64,000 bases of DNA from Faecalibacterium sp. I4-1-79 (lineage in GTDB: Bacteria; Bacillota; Clostridia; Oscillospirales; Ruminococcaceae), in contig NZ_CP094467.1 of NCBI RefSeq assembly GCF_023347235.1, forward strand, positions 186,001 through 250,000. Direction: 5' to 3'. Of this stretch, positions 54,188 through 63,045 are shown one piece after another. Numbering within the stretch: position 1 is the stretch's first letter; every line of letters begins with the position of its first letter. Position numbers and translations under genes: made by a program. The notes below the pieces were generated by a model. That model was not told where the DNA came from. It did no database searches and saw only the letters and a program-made list of their open reading frames with translations.

Positions 54188-55417
54188 ATGCAGTATAAGG
54201 AAGTTGCGGGCGGCATCTGTGCGCCCAAGGGCTTTGCCGCCGCCGGTGTCCATTGCGGCATCCGGGCAAATCACAGCGAAAAATATGATCTGGCACTGAT
54301 CAAGGCCGAGGTGCGCTGCGCTGCTGCGGGCGTGTACACCACCAACAAGGTCTGCGGTGCGCCCATCAAGGTGGACCGCGCCCATCTGGCAGATGGCTAT
54401 GCACAGGCCATTGTGGTAAACAGCGGCAACGCCAACACCTGCGCCGCCAACGGCGTGGCGCTGGCTGAGGAGTGCTGCACACTGGTGGGCAAGGCGCTGA
54501 ACATTGACGAAAAGGATGTTCTACCCGCCTCTACCGGCGTCATCGGCCAGCCCATGGTCATTGACCCCTTTGCCCGGGGCATCCCGGCGGCAGCGGAAAA
54601 GCTGGCTGCCACCGCGCAGGGCAGCACAGACGCTGCCACCGCCATCATGACCACCGACACCCATAAAAAGGAGTACGCCATTCAGTTCGAGCTGGGCGGC
54701 AAGGTGTGCACCGTGGGTGCTATCGGCAAGGGCAGCGGCATGATCGCTCCCAACATGGCTACCATGCTGGCGTTCTACACCACCGACGCCGCCGTCTCGC
54801 CCGCGCTGCTGGAAAAGGCGCTCAAGACCGTGGTGCCCGGCACCTATAACCAGATGAGCGTGGATCTGGATACCTCCACCAACGATACCCTGATCATTAT
54901 GGCGTCCGGTCTGGCGGGCAACCCGGAGATCTGCGAAGAGAACGCGGACTACGCCGCTTTTGTGGCAGCGCTGACCGCCATTGCAGAGCACATGTGCGCC
55001 GAGCACGCCGGAGACGGCGAGGGCGCCACCCACCTCATTACCTGCGAGGTGACCCACGCGCCCGACCTGAAAACCGCCCGCGCCGTCAGCCGCAGCGTGG
55101 TCTGCTCCAACCTGTTCAAGGCGGCGGTCTTTGGCCGTGACGCCAACTGGGGACGCATCCTGTGCGCCATCGGCTACACCCCCGGCGATTTCTCCATTGA
55201 TAAGGTCTGCGTGTGGCTTTCCAGCAAGGCGGGCGAGGTGTATGTGTGCGAGAACGCCGCTTACCACCCCTACAGCGAGGATGAAGCCGCCAAGGTGCTG
55301 GCAGAGCACGATATTCTGGTCAAGGTGGATATGGGCACCGGTGAGGCAAGCGCCAAGGCATGGGGCTGTGACCTGACCTACGACTATGTGAAGATCAACG
55401 GCGATTACAGAACCTGA
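54188..55417 (+). CDS. argJ: bifunctional glutamate N-acetyltransferase / ornithine acetyltransferase
   Basis: A 409-residue ArgJ that moves acetyl from acetylornithine to glutamate, closing the acetyl cycle so that no argE is needed. GKGSGMIAPNMATMLAF contains the self-cleavage site before Thr (ATML), giving alpha and beta chains. GRDANWGRILCAIGY and the C-terminal YVKINGDYRT are typical. AAAGGAAA precedes the ATG at 54188. No separate argA is seen, so the enzyme may make the first acetylglutamate as well. Confidence 0.96.
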   Translation: MQYKEVAGGICAPKGFAAAGVHCGIRANHSEKYDLALIKAEVRCAAAGVYTTNKVCGAPIKVDRAHLADGYAQAIVVNSGNANTCAANGVALAEECCTLVGKALNIDEKDVLPASTGVIGQPMVIDPFARGIPAAAEKLAATAQGSTDAATAIMTTDTHKKEYAIQFELGGKVCTVGAIGKGSGMIAPNMATMLAFYTTDAAVSPALLEKALKTVVPGTYNQMSVDLDTSTNDTLIIMASGLAGNPEICEENADYAAFVAALTAIAEHMCAEHAGDGEGATHLITCEVTHAPDLKTARAVSRSVVCSNLFKAAVFGRDANWGRILCAIGYTPGDFSIDKVCVWLSSKAGEVYVCENAAYHPYSEDEAAKVLAEHDILVKVDMGTGEASAKAWGCDLTYDYVKINGDYRT

Positions 55418-55433
55418 CAGGAGCGCGAAACAG

Positions 55434-56288
55434 ATGAAAAACGAAGAAATGGCGCGGCTTTTTTCGGAGGCCACCCCTTATATCCAGAAGTACCATGGCA
55501 GAACCATGGTCATCAAGTACGGCGGCAACGCCATGATCAACGAGAGCTTGAAAAACGCCGTGATGAACGACCTTGTTACCCTGACGCTGCTGGGCGTGCG
55601 GGTGGTGCTGGTGCACGGCGGCGGCCCTGCCATCAACGAGATGCTGAAAAAGGTGGGCGTGGAGAGCCACTTTGCCAACGGTCTGCGGGTGACGGACGAT
55701 GCCACCATGGAGATCGTGCAGCAGGTGCTGGCAGGTAAGGTGAACAAGGACCTTGTGGCAAAGCTGCGCGGGCGCGGTGTGGGTCTGTGCGGCATGGACG
55801 GACAGATGCTCCGCTGCACCGAGCTGGACCCCCAGCTGGGTCATGTGGGCGAGATCGTCCATGTGGATGCAACTCTGATCGAAAGCCTGCTGGACGGCGG
55901 CTTTATCCCGGTGATCGCCACCGTGGGTATGGACGACCTTGGGCAGGCGTACAACGTCAACGCCGACACCGCCGCGGCGCAGATCGCCATTGCCCTCAAG
56001 GCCGAAAAGCTGGTGTCCATGACCGATATCGCGGGTCTGCTGCGGGATAAGGAGGACGAGACCACCCTCATCCCCGAGGTGGAGGTGACCGAGATCGAGG
56101 GCTACAAGTCCGCCGGCATCATTGCGGGCGGCATGATCCCCAAGATCGGCGGCATGGCAGATGCCATCTATCAGGGCGTGCACGAGGCGGTCATCATTGA
56201 TGGCCGGGTGCCGCACTCCATCCTGCTGGAACTGTTCTCTGACCGCGGCTCCGGTACCCGCTTCTATCGCCGCAGCCACCGCGAATAA
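55434..56288 (+). CDS. argB: acetylglutamate kinase
   Basis: A 284-residue amino-acid kinase family enzyme phosphorylating N-acetylglutamate. MVIKYGGNAMINESLKNAV, VLVHGGGPAINEMLKKVG, NVNADTAAAQIAIALKAEKL and GGMIPKIGGMADAIYQG match the family. The N-terminal helix (ARLFSEATPYIQKYHG) is of the arginine-sensitive hexameric type, so feedback inhibition by arginine is likely. It starts 16 bp after argJ. Confidence 0.97.
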   Translation: MKNEEMARLFSEATPYIQKYHGRTMVIKYGGNAMINESLKNAVMNDLVTLTLLGVRVVLVHGGGPAINEMLKKVGVESHFANGLRVTDDATMEIVQQVLAGKVNKDLVAKLRGRGVGLCGMDGQMLRCTELDPQLGHVGEIVHVDATLIESLLDGGFIPVIATVGMDDLGQAYNVNADTAAAQIAIALKAEKLVSMTDIAGLLRDKEDETTLIPEVEVTEIEGYKSAGIIAGGMIPKIGGMADAIYQGVHEAVIIDGRVPHSILLELFSDRGSGTRFYRRSHRE

Positions 56289-56293
56289 AAAGA

Positions 56294-56322
56294 TTGCGCA
56301 AGCGAAAAAGCAGTATTATAAT
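56294..56322 (+). promoter_or_regulatory. internal promoter before argD
   Basis: TTGCGC and TATAAT are separated by 17 bp in the 99-bp argB-argD gap. A CGCTCC...GGAGCAGCG hairpin follows. Confidence 0.6.
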
Positions 56323-56387
56323 AGAAAAAACGCTCCCTCCGGGGGAGCAGCGCATGCGCGGAACTTCTATTCACAGGAGGTACACCT

Positions 56388-57590
56388 ATGGATTCTGAAA
56401 AAGTCATCAAGCGGGACAACGAGTACGTCCTGCACACCTATAACCGCAGCCCCGTCGTGCTGGAAAAGGGCCACGGGCTGTACGCCGAGGGCCCGGAGGG
56501 ACAGAAGTATCTGGACTTCACCAGCGGCATCGGGGTGAACAGCCTTGGCTACTGCGACCTTGCTTGGGCAGAAGCCGTGTCCCAGCAGGCACACAAATTG
56601 CAGCACACCTCCAACCTCTACTATACCGCACCCTGCGGCAAGCTGGCCAAGAAGCTGTGCAAGCGCACCGGCATGAGTAAGGTGTTCTTCGGCAACTCCG
56701 GCGCCGAAGCCAACGAGGGAGCCATCAAGGCCGCCCGCAAGTACAGCGTAGACCATTACGGCAAGGACCGCTACAACGTCATCACGCTGGTCAACAGCTT
56801 CCATGGCCGCACCCTTGCCACCCTGACCGCCACCGGGCAGGAGGTGTTCCACAACTATTTCGGCCCCTTCAACGAAGGCTTCCAGTACGTCCCGGCGGGG
56901 GATATCGAGGCGCTGCGGGAGCTGGTAGACCGCCACACCTGCGCCGTGATGATGGAACTGATTCAGGGCGAGGGCGGCGTGATGGCGCTGGACCCGGACT
57001 ATGTACAGGCCGTGCGCGCTTTGTGCGACGAAAAAGACCTTGTGCTCATCGTGGACGAGGTGCAGACCGGCGTAGGCCGCACCGGCACCTTCCTGTGCTG
57101 TGAGCACTATAACCTCAAGCCGGACATCGTCACCCTTGCCAAGGGGCTGGGCGGCGGCTTGCCCATCGGTGCGGTGCTGATGAATGAAAAGGTAGCCGAG
57201 GGCATGGGCCCCGGCACCCACGGCTCCACCTTTGGCGGCAACCCGGTGGTCTGCGCCGGTGCCAACGTGGTGGTGGATCGTCTGGATCAGAGCTTCCTTG
57301 CACAGGTCAGCGAGCGCGCCGTGCAGCTGCGCACCGGTCTGGCAAAGCTGCCCCACGTCAAGAACATTTCCGGCATCGGTCTGATGGTGGGCATCGAGTT
57401 CTTTGATGTACAGGCTGCGGATGTGCTGGCTGCCTGCCGTGAAAAGGGCTTGCTGGTGCTTACCGCCAAGACCCGGCTGCGTCTGCTGCCGCCGCTGACC
57501 GTCTCCGAGCACGAAGTAGACATGGCGCTGGAGGTGCTGGCCGAGGTGCTGGGCACGATGGAGCCGACGGCTCCGAAGGAGCAGGCATGA
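56388..57590 (+). CDS. argD: acetylornithine aminotransferase
   Basis: A 400-residue class III PLP aminotransferase. YLDFTSGIGVNSLGY, VFFGNSGAEANEGAIKAAR, SFHGRTLATLTATGQ, LIVDEVQTGVGRTG and the PLP lysine in TLAKGLGGGLPIGAVL are all present, as is the STFGGNPVVCAGA block. It makes acetylornithine from acetylglutamate semialdehyde. ACAGGAGG precedes the ATG. Its end overlaps argF by 4 nt. Confidence 0.96.
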   Translation: MDSEKVIKRDNEYVLHTYNRSPVVLEKGHGLYAEGPEGQKYLDFTSGIGVNSLGYCDLAWAEAVSQQAHKLQHTSNLYYTAPCGKLAKKLCKRTGMSKVFFGNSGAEANEGAIKAARKYSVDHYGKDRYNVITLVNSFHGRTLATLTATGQEVFHNYFGPFNEGFQYVPAGDIEALRELVDRHTCAVMMELIQGEGGVMALDPDYVQAVRALCDEKDLVLIVDEVQTGVGRTGTFLCCEHYNLKPDIVTLAKGLGGGLPIGAVLMNEKVAEGMGPGTHGSTFGGNPVVCAGANVVVDRLDQSFLAQVSERAVQLRTGLAKLPHVKNISGIGLMVGIEFFDVQAADVLAACREKGLLVLTAKTRLRLLPPLTVSEHEVDMALEVLAEVLGTMEPTAPKEQA

Positions 57591-58501
57591 AAAATCTGCT
57601 GAAAATGAGCGACCTTTCCCCCGCCGAGCTGACCCACATTCTGGATGTGGCAGACCAGCTGAAAGCGGACTGCAAGGCAGGCCGCACCGCCCCGCTGCTG
57701 GCGGGCAAAAGCGTGGCGCTGCTGTTCTCTAAGGCATCCACCCGCACCCGCACCAGCTTTGAGGTGGGCGTGTACCAGATGGGCGGTCTTGGCAACTACA
57801 TGAACACCGCCGAATTACAAGCCGGGCGCGGCGAGCCCCTGCGGGACACCGCCCGGGTGCTGGGGCGCTACTACGACTGCGCCGTCTGGCGCACCTACCG
57901 CCAGCGGGATTTGGAGGAGCTGGCAGAACTTTCCGGCATTCCGGTGATCAATGGCCTGACCGACTACGCCCACCCCTGTCAGGTGCTGGCAGACCTGATG
58001 ACCATCCGGGAGCGTCGGGGCACACTGGCAGGGCTGAAGCTCTGCTTTGTGGGCGACGGCAGCAACATGGCAAACAGCCTGATCGTGGGCGGCCTTTTGG
58101 CGGGGATGCAGGTATCCTGCGTCTGTCCTCCGGGCTACCGCCCGGCAGCGGATGTGCTGATGTTTGCCCGCAAATACGGCAATGCCTTCCACCTGACCAC
58201 CGACCCCGCCGAGGGCCTGCGGGACGCGGACGTCGTAGCTACCGCCGCGTGGAACACCACCGCCCCCGGCACTGCCGAGAGTGAGCAGCGTCTGCGGGAT
58301 TTTGTGGGCTTTCAGCTCACCGGCCGTCTGCTGGAAAACGCCAAGCCGGACGCGCTGGTGCTGCACTGTCTGCCCGCCCACCGGGGCGAGGAGATCTCCA
58401 CCGCCCTGTTCGAGCAGCACGCGGACGAGATCTTTGACGAAGCGGAGAACCGTCTGCACGTCCAGAAAGCCGTGCTTGCCGTTCTGCTGGCGGGCAAATA
58501 A
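57587..58501 (+). CDS. argF: ornithine carbamoyltransferase
   Basis: A 304-residue anabolic-type transcarbamylase. The carbamoyl-phosphate site SKASTRTRTSFEVGVYQMGG and the ornithine-binding HCLPAHRGEEIS are clear; DLMTIRERRGTLAGLKLCFV and FVGDGSNMANSL fit the second domain. It converts ornithine to citrulline for ArgG, the first gene. Arc-deiminase partners are absent, which supports a biosynthetic role. Overlaps argD by ATGA. Confidence 0.96.
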   Translation: MKNLLKMSDLSPAELTHILDVADQLKADCKAGRTAPLLAGKSVALLFSKASTRTRTSFEVGVYQMGGLGNYMNTAELQAGRGEPLRDTARVLGRYYDCAVWRTYRQRDLEELAELSGIPVINGLTDYAHPCQVLADLMTIRERRGTLAGLKLCFVGDGSNMANSLIVGGLLAGMQVSCVCPPGYRPAADVLMFARKYGNAFHLTTDPAEGLRDADVVATAAWNTTAPGTAESEQRLRDFVGFQLTGRLLENAKPDALVLHCLPAHRGEEISTALFEQHADEIFDEAENRLHVQKAVLAVLLAGK

Positions 58502-58875
58502 AACGGTTTTGAATGCCCGCCGCGTGTGCTTTGGGCATCAAGAGCGGAAAGAATATTTTTATTGCAGTTCCGAAACGCCTGCGGAGTTTGGCGGGGCGAA
58601 GCCCCTCCATCTGCTAACGCAGACCACTCCGCTGCTTGAAAGCCCCACTGGGGCTTTCATTGCTACGCAACCGCCGCCTTTTCGGAACTGCTTTTTTACG
58701 GGAGGGGTGGCGGTGGAAAACCTCTCAGGCTCACATTCGTTCGCAGTCCCCTTTTTGCGCCCCAAAAGGGTGCGCAAGGGCTTTTTTAGGGCTTTTCGGG
58801 GCGATTCGATGCATTTCAGGGGTCATTCACGCAGAATTGCTCCACTTTTGCCGCCGTTCGTGGTATACTACGGGC

Positions 58876-58968
58876 ACAGAGCAGAACTCTGTTCAATATG
58901 CCATTCTCATAATTCCTATAGAGCAGAAAACCGTCCGGTAACCGCAAACCGGGCGGTTTTCTGTTTTT
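58876..58968 (+). ncRNA. candidate small RNA
   Basis: An extended -10 TGGTATACT (58861-58869) is followed by a ~93-nt stretch with a GAGCAGAAC/GTTC hairpin, then an intrinsic terminator AAAACCGTCCGGT/ACCGGGCGGTTTT and T-run. No -35 is evident. It could be only an orphan terminator. Confidence 0.28.
58927..58968 (+). terminator. intrinsic terminator in the argF-surface protein gap
   Basis: AAAACCGTCCGGT pairs with ACCGGGCGGTTTT, followed by CTGTTTTT. Confidence 0.8.
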
Positions 58969-59113
58969 GCGGGTGCGTGTGGTGCACCGGGTCGTTTCAG
59001 CGCATTTGCGGGGCGATTCGTGCCCAAAACCGTCCAAAGCGGGCAAAACGTGGTACACTGGGTACAACAAAAAACGCCCGGCTTGGAAGGGCGACTGAAA
59101 AGGAGAGGATCTT

Positions 59114-62100
59114 ATGCAAAAACGGCTCATCAGCATGGTTCTGGCGCTGAGCATGGCACTGACCGCAATGCCGCTGCCCGCCCTTGCCCAGAGCGCCCCG
59201 CCCGACACCGCCAGTGCTGCCGCACTGGCAGAGGAAAACGGCGATGTCACCGATATCTATACAGACGACAACTCTAGCAAGCCCTACGGCGATCTCTTCG
59301 GCAACAGCAACGGCAGTTGGTCCTACGATGAGACCAGCAATACGCTCACTCTGGTAGACGGCACCTTCCGGCTCCACCATTATAGTTACAGCAGCTCCAA
59401 TAATTACAGCAAATTGAACGTGAAGATCGAGCCCAATGCCACCCTGCAGGAGGCGCGGATCGGCTCGGAATACCATAACGGCTATACCGTGACCAACGCG
59501 GGCACCATCTCCGGCGGCACCTTCTACGGCAAGGTGATCTGTGAAGCCGGGGCTGTCATCAGCGGCGGCACCTTTAAAGGAAATGCCATTGTTAATGCTG
59601 CGGGCGGCGAGGTCACCATTGAAGATGGCACCTTTGAAGAGGGGAGTTATACCAGCGGCGTGACCGTTAAAGCAGCGGGTACCCTTACCATCAACGGCGG
59701 CACCTTTAAGGGCAAGCGCACCTGCTCCGTGGATATCGACAATTGTGAAAAGATCGTCATCAACGGCGGCAGCTTTGAAAGCTCGCTCACGGATCTTAAA
59801 AGGACAACGGAAATCATCATCAATGGCGGTCTGTTCAACGACAAGCTGTATGTTGCAGAAGATAAATGTACCGTCAACGGCGGTCTGTTCACCACTGAAG
59901 ATGACCCGCTGCCCGAGGGCGCAGCCGTCAACGGCGGCTACTTTGTGACAGACCGCGATGGCCTTGCAGCCATCGATGCAGCCAGTGCTCCGGTGTACGC
60001 CCCTGTCGCAGTGGCAGCGGACGGCACGGTGAACGAGTGGTCGGCAGATGCTTATAGTACTCTCTATGTCGCTCCCAATACCAGTGTCACCCTGAAGCCC
60101 ACCTGCAAGCTGGAAAGTGTTTTCAGCGGCGACGACAAGCTGAGCTATAAAGCCAAGGACGGCGCGGTCAGCTTTACTGTGGGCACGGAAGCTGTCCAGC
60201 TCAACAGTGTCACTTTGGAAGAACTGGTCATTGAAAAGAACGGCTTCCCCAAGGGTACGGACGGCGGCGTCTACGGTGCCAAGGGCAACGGCTGGTCCTT
60301 TGAACCGAACCACAAGCACGCAGAACTGTTTACAAACGATGTCCCCACCCTGACCATCGAGAAGGACGCTGTGCTGGACTTCGACAAGGTGACAAATAAG
60401 GCCGGTACAGTAAAATTTGCGGTTGAAAACTACGGCACCTTCAGCGGTATGCTGAACTCCACCCGGTATGTGTACAATAGGGAGGGCGGCGTCATCACGG
60501 ATGCCAAGCTGAACAGCGCGCAGAGCCTTTACAATGACGGCCTTGTGGAGGACTCGGTGCTGTGCTTTGACTACATCGGCAACGGCTGGCGCGAAACGGC
60601 ACAGCCCGCTACTATTCGCAATTCTGCGCTGGATATCACCGGCTGGCTGCTGGCCAACAGCTCTACCCACAAGGCTGTGCTGGACGGCTGCTATAACAGT
60701 GCCGGTTACACCGGCACTGCCGTGATCAAAAACGGCGGCACGGTCGAAAACAGCAAGAACACCCTGAAGCTGCCGGTGAAAAATACGGCCGGCTATGACG
60801 GCAACGCAGAGCCCTACCAGCCCATCATTGACGGCGGCGAGTGCACCGTTGTCTATAATGAGGGCGGCATCATTCAGAATAACCCCATCATCCACGCGCT
60901 GGTGGCAAAGGAACCCAAAGACCTGAACGGCGCTGCGGATTACTACACCCTGAACTACACTGCACCGGAAGATGCCGAGTACGCTAAAAAATACATCAAC
61001 GGCATCAATGGCATGATGGAGGGTGTTTGGGACGCAGAAACCTCCACCCTTTACGTTGACACCGATCTGAACACCATCTCGGTCATCACCCACGCGCCCA
61101 TCAAGAGCGTGAACGGCGTAGCTTATAGCGGCTCTGTGCGCTATGATACAGAGCGCTACACCAGCACCATCGACCTGAGCAAGTATAACATCCCGCAGAC
61201 CCATATCCTCAATCTGAGCGCCACCGGCGAGGGCGCGGCAGAGCTGCCGCCGGCAGACCCCGCAGACTTTACCTTTGCCCTGCCCACCGACCTGACCTAT
61301 GACGGCAACCCCAAGAGAGTGGAAGTGGACGTGAAGGACAGCGCCACCAAGGAATACGGCGCTGTTACCGTGACCTACAAGCAGAATGGTGTAGCGCTGA
61401 GCGGTGCTCCCGTTGAGCCGGGCACTTACACCTTTACCGCGAATGTAGCAGCTACCGCTACCTGTGCGGGCGGTGATGTGACCCCGCAGTATAACACGTT
61501 TACCATCCAGAAGGCTGCACTGAACCCCGCAGACTTTACCGTGACAGAGCCCACTGACCTGACCTATAACGGCAGCGCCAAGGAAGTAACCGTTAAGAAC
61601 ACCAGTGATAAGGACTACGGCGAGATCACCGTGACCTACAAGCAGGATGGTGAAGCACTGAACGGTGCTCCTACTGAACCGGGCGAATACAGCTATACCG
61701 TCACCGCCGCAGGCAGCGCACGGTATGTGGGCGGCACTGTTAAAACAGGCTCGTTCCGCATTACAAAAACAGGCACGACCGACCCCGAACCGGAAAAGAC
61801 CTATCAGCTTACCGTTGCCGGTGCGGACATCACTCTGCCCGAGGATGCAGACGCAAGCGCCCTGAAAGCAGGACAGCTGGTCAGCCTGACCGCTTACCCG
61901 GACACCGACACCGTGCACTTTGCCCAGTGGGTAGTGAGCGGCGCTGACGGCGCACTGAGCCCGGCAGACCTGATGGATGCCGCAGACGAACCGCTGACAG
62001 AGGATGCCTTTAAGCAGCGCACCCTGACCTTCAAGATGCCCGCAAAGAGCCTGACGATCACCGCCGAGACCGCCACGGTGGAGCAGCCAGAGCAGCCGCC

Positions 62101-62491
62101 GGAGGAGGACAGCACCGAGTACAGCCCGCTGCAAACGGTGGGCATTCTGGCTGGTACAACGGCAATGTTTGCTGGCTGCGCAGTGATCGGCTACGAGGCC
62201 GTTACCGGCAGCATCCTTGTAGACCTGCTGCCCAAGGGCACGGCCATCCCGAGCACCCGGGAGCAGCTGGCAGTGCTGCTGTGGAGCACCGCAGGCAAAC
62301 CTGAACCCACTGCACCCGCTGTTTACAGCGATGTAGCCGAGCCTGAGACCGCCAAGGCAGCCCGCTGGGCTGTGGAGGCCGGGCTGCTGCCCGACATGGG
62401 CGAGGGCGTCTTTACGCCCGGCAAGCGTGTGACCAAAGTACAGGTCATCCGTGCTTGGAGCCAGCTGAAAAAGCTGGGTCTGGCGAAATAA
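59114..62491 (+). CDS. large surface protein with beta-helix, MBG-like and SLH-like domains
   Basis: A 1125-residue exported protein. Signal peptide residues 1-25 (ending ALA). Residues ~120-275 carry GGTFxG-type repeats (TISGGTFYGK, VISGGTFKGN, TINGGTFKGK) like those of the 17477 protein. Two MBG/YDG-like domains lie at about 713-800 and 804-890 (DLTYDGNPK, DLTYNGSAK, each with VTVTYKQ/GxY). An InlB-B-type repeat domain spans ~895-995. A hydrophobic stretch (~1010-1030) and a single SLH-like domain (STREQLAVLLWSTAGKP ... AARWAVEAGLLPD) end the chain. AAAAGGAGAGG precedes the ATG. Probably an adhesin or matrix protein; ligand unknown. Confidence 0.8.
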   Translation: MQKRLISMVLALSMALTAMPLPALAQSAPPDTASAAALAEENGDVTDIYTDDNSSKPYGDLFGNSNGSWSYDETSNTLTLVDGTFRLHHYSYSSSNNYSKLNVKIEPNATLQEARIGSEYHNGYTVTNAGTISGGTFYGKVICEAGAVISGGTFKGNAIVNAAGGEVTIEDGTFEEGSYTSGVTVKAAGTLTINGGTFKGKRTCSVDIDNCEKIVINGGSFESSLTDLKRTTEIIINGGLFNDKLYVAEDKCTVNGGLFTTEDDPLPEGAAVNGGYFVTDRDGLAAIDAASAPVYAPVAVAADGTVNEWSADAYSTLYVAPNTSVTLKPTCKLESVFSGDDKLSYKAKDGAVSFTVGTEAVQLNSVTLEELVIEKNGFPKGTDGGVYGAKGNGWSFEPNHKHAELFTNDVPTLTIEKDAVLDFDKVTNKAGTVKFAVENYGTFSGMLNSTRYVYNREGGVITDAKLNSAQSLYNDGLVEDSVLCFDYIGNGWRETAQPATIRNSALDITGWLLANSSTHKAVLDGCYNSAGYTGTAVIKNGGTVENSKNTLKLPVKNTAGYDGNAEPYQPIIDGGECTVVYNEGGIIQNNPIIHALVAKEPKDLNGAADYYTLNYTAPEDAEYAKKYINGINGMMEGVWDAETSTLYVDTDLNTISVITHAPIKSVNGVAYSGSVRYDTERYTSTIDLSKYNIPQTHILNLSATGEGAAELPPADPADFTFALPTDLTYDGNPKRVEVDVKDSATKEYGAVTVTYKQNGVALSGAPVEPGTYTFTANVAATATCAGGDVTPQYNTFTIQKAALNPADFTVTEPTDLTYNGSAKEVTVKNTSDKDYGEITVTYKQDGEALNGAPTEPGEYSYTVTAAGSARYVGGTVKTGSFRITKTGTTDPEPEKTYQLTVAGADITLPEDADASALKAGQLVSLTAYPDTDTVHFAQWVVSGADGALSPADLMDAADEPLTEDAFKQRTLTFKMPAKSLTITAETATVEQPEQPPEEDSTEYSPLQTVGILAGTTAMFAGCAVIGYEAVTGSILVDLLPKGTAIPSTREQLAVLLWSTAGKPEPTAPAVYSDVAEPETAKAARWAVEAGLLPDMGEGVFTPGKRVTKVQVIRAWSQLKKLGLAK

Positions 62492-62527
62492 CCATTGCCA
62501 TCTCCCGATCGATCCTTTCCAATAAGC

Positions 62528-62570
62528 ACAGCAAGGCCGTCCGGCGAATGCCGGACGGCCTTGTTGTGTT
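62528..62570 (+). terminator. terminator after the surface protein gene
   Basis: CAAGGCCGTCCGGC pairs perfectly with GCCGGACGGCCTTG around GAAT. Confidence 0.85.
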
Positions 62571-62696
62571 GTGTAGGAGGGGATTCCCCGCAGCGCCGCC
62601 GCTTCCGCAGGAAGCAGGCGCTGTAAATGCCGTTTGCCATTACGACCCCACCCGTGAAAATGGGATAGCGGAGCGTCCGCAGACGCTCCGCTATCC

Positions 62697-62763
62697 CGAA
62701 AATTAAAATAATTCTTCCGCTGAATATGCCCAAAGCGCAGCGGAGGGCATTTCAAATCGTCTC
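62697..62763 (-). repeat. ACGATTT element, copy 2 (inverted)
   Basis: It reads GACGATTTGAAATGCCCTCC on the minus strand and ends in AGCGGAAGAATTATTTTAAT, matching the element at 46699. Its first bases supply the stop codon of the GIY-YIG gene. Confidence 0.8.
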
Positions 62764-63045
62764 CACCCCGGGACACCCGGCGGCGCGCCATGCGGCGCAC
62801 AGCACCTCTTTTTCCGGCTTGGAGAGCTTTTTCAGGGCGGCTTCCCGGCGCAGGGCGGCGCGTTTGTCCGCGCAGCGCTCTAGATAGGCAAAGCCCACCG
62901 CGCCGTGGGCGCGGGTGTAGCGGGCACCTTTGCCGCTCTGGTGCGCTTTCAGCCGGGCGGCGGGGTGGTTCGTCCAACCGGTGTACAGCTGCCCGCCGGT
63001 GCAGCGCACCATGTAGACGTAGGCGGCGTCAGGCAAGGCGTCCAT
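62752..63045 (-). CDS. GIY-YIG nuclease-family protein (YhbQ/UPF0213-like)
   Basis: A 97-residue single-domain protein. AYVYMVRCTGGQLYTGWTNH carries the YVY...YTG version of the GIY-YIG motif, followed by RLKAHQSGKGARYTR and the conserved Glu in RREAALKKLSK. Members are small stand-alone nucleases with roles in DNA repair or unknown. It overlaps the upstream MYG1 gene by 17 bp, so translation is coupled. Its stop is formed within a repeat. Confidence 0.88.
   Translation of the reverse strand: MDALPDAAYVYMVRCTGGQLYTGWTNHPAARLKAHQSGKGARYTRAHGAVGFAYLERCADKRAALRREAALKKLSKPEKEVLCAAWRAAGCPGVETI

Larger units (their letters stand above)
58502..59113. other. intergenic region between argF and the large surface protein
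   Basis: It starts with an ACGATTT-related repeat (GAATGCCCGCCGC). A large inverted repeat follows: GCAGTTCCGAAA at 58564 and TTTTCGGAACTGC near 58679-58692, then a T-run. A TGGTATACT promoter-like motif and terminator (58861-58968) come next. TGGTACACT near 59050 may be the surface-gene -10. GGGGCGATTCG occurs twice (58799, 59008). No protein gene seems likely. Confidence 0.6.

Noticed and set aside
58997-62977. 1326-codon open frame on the minus strand
   Set aside because: It is antisense to the 1125-residue surface gene; the protein is low-complexity Gly/Val/Ala with no domains, while the plus strand has a signal peptide, domains and ribosome site. Long antisense frames arise from the GC-rich codon pattern.
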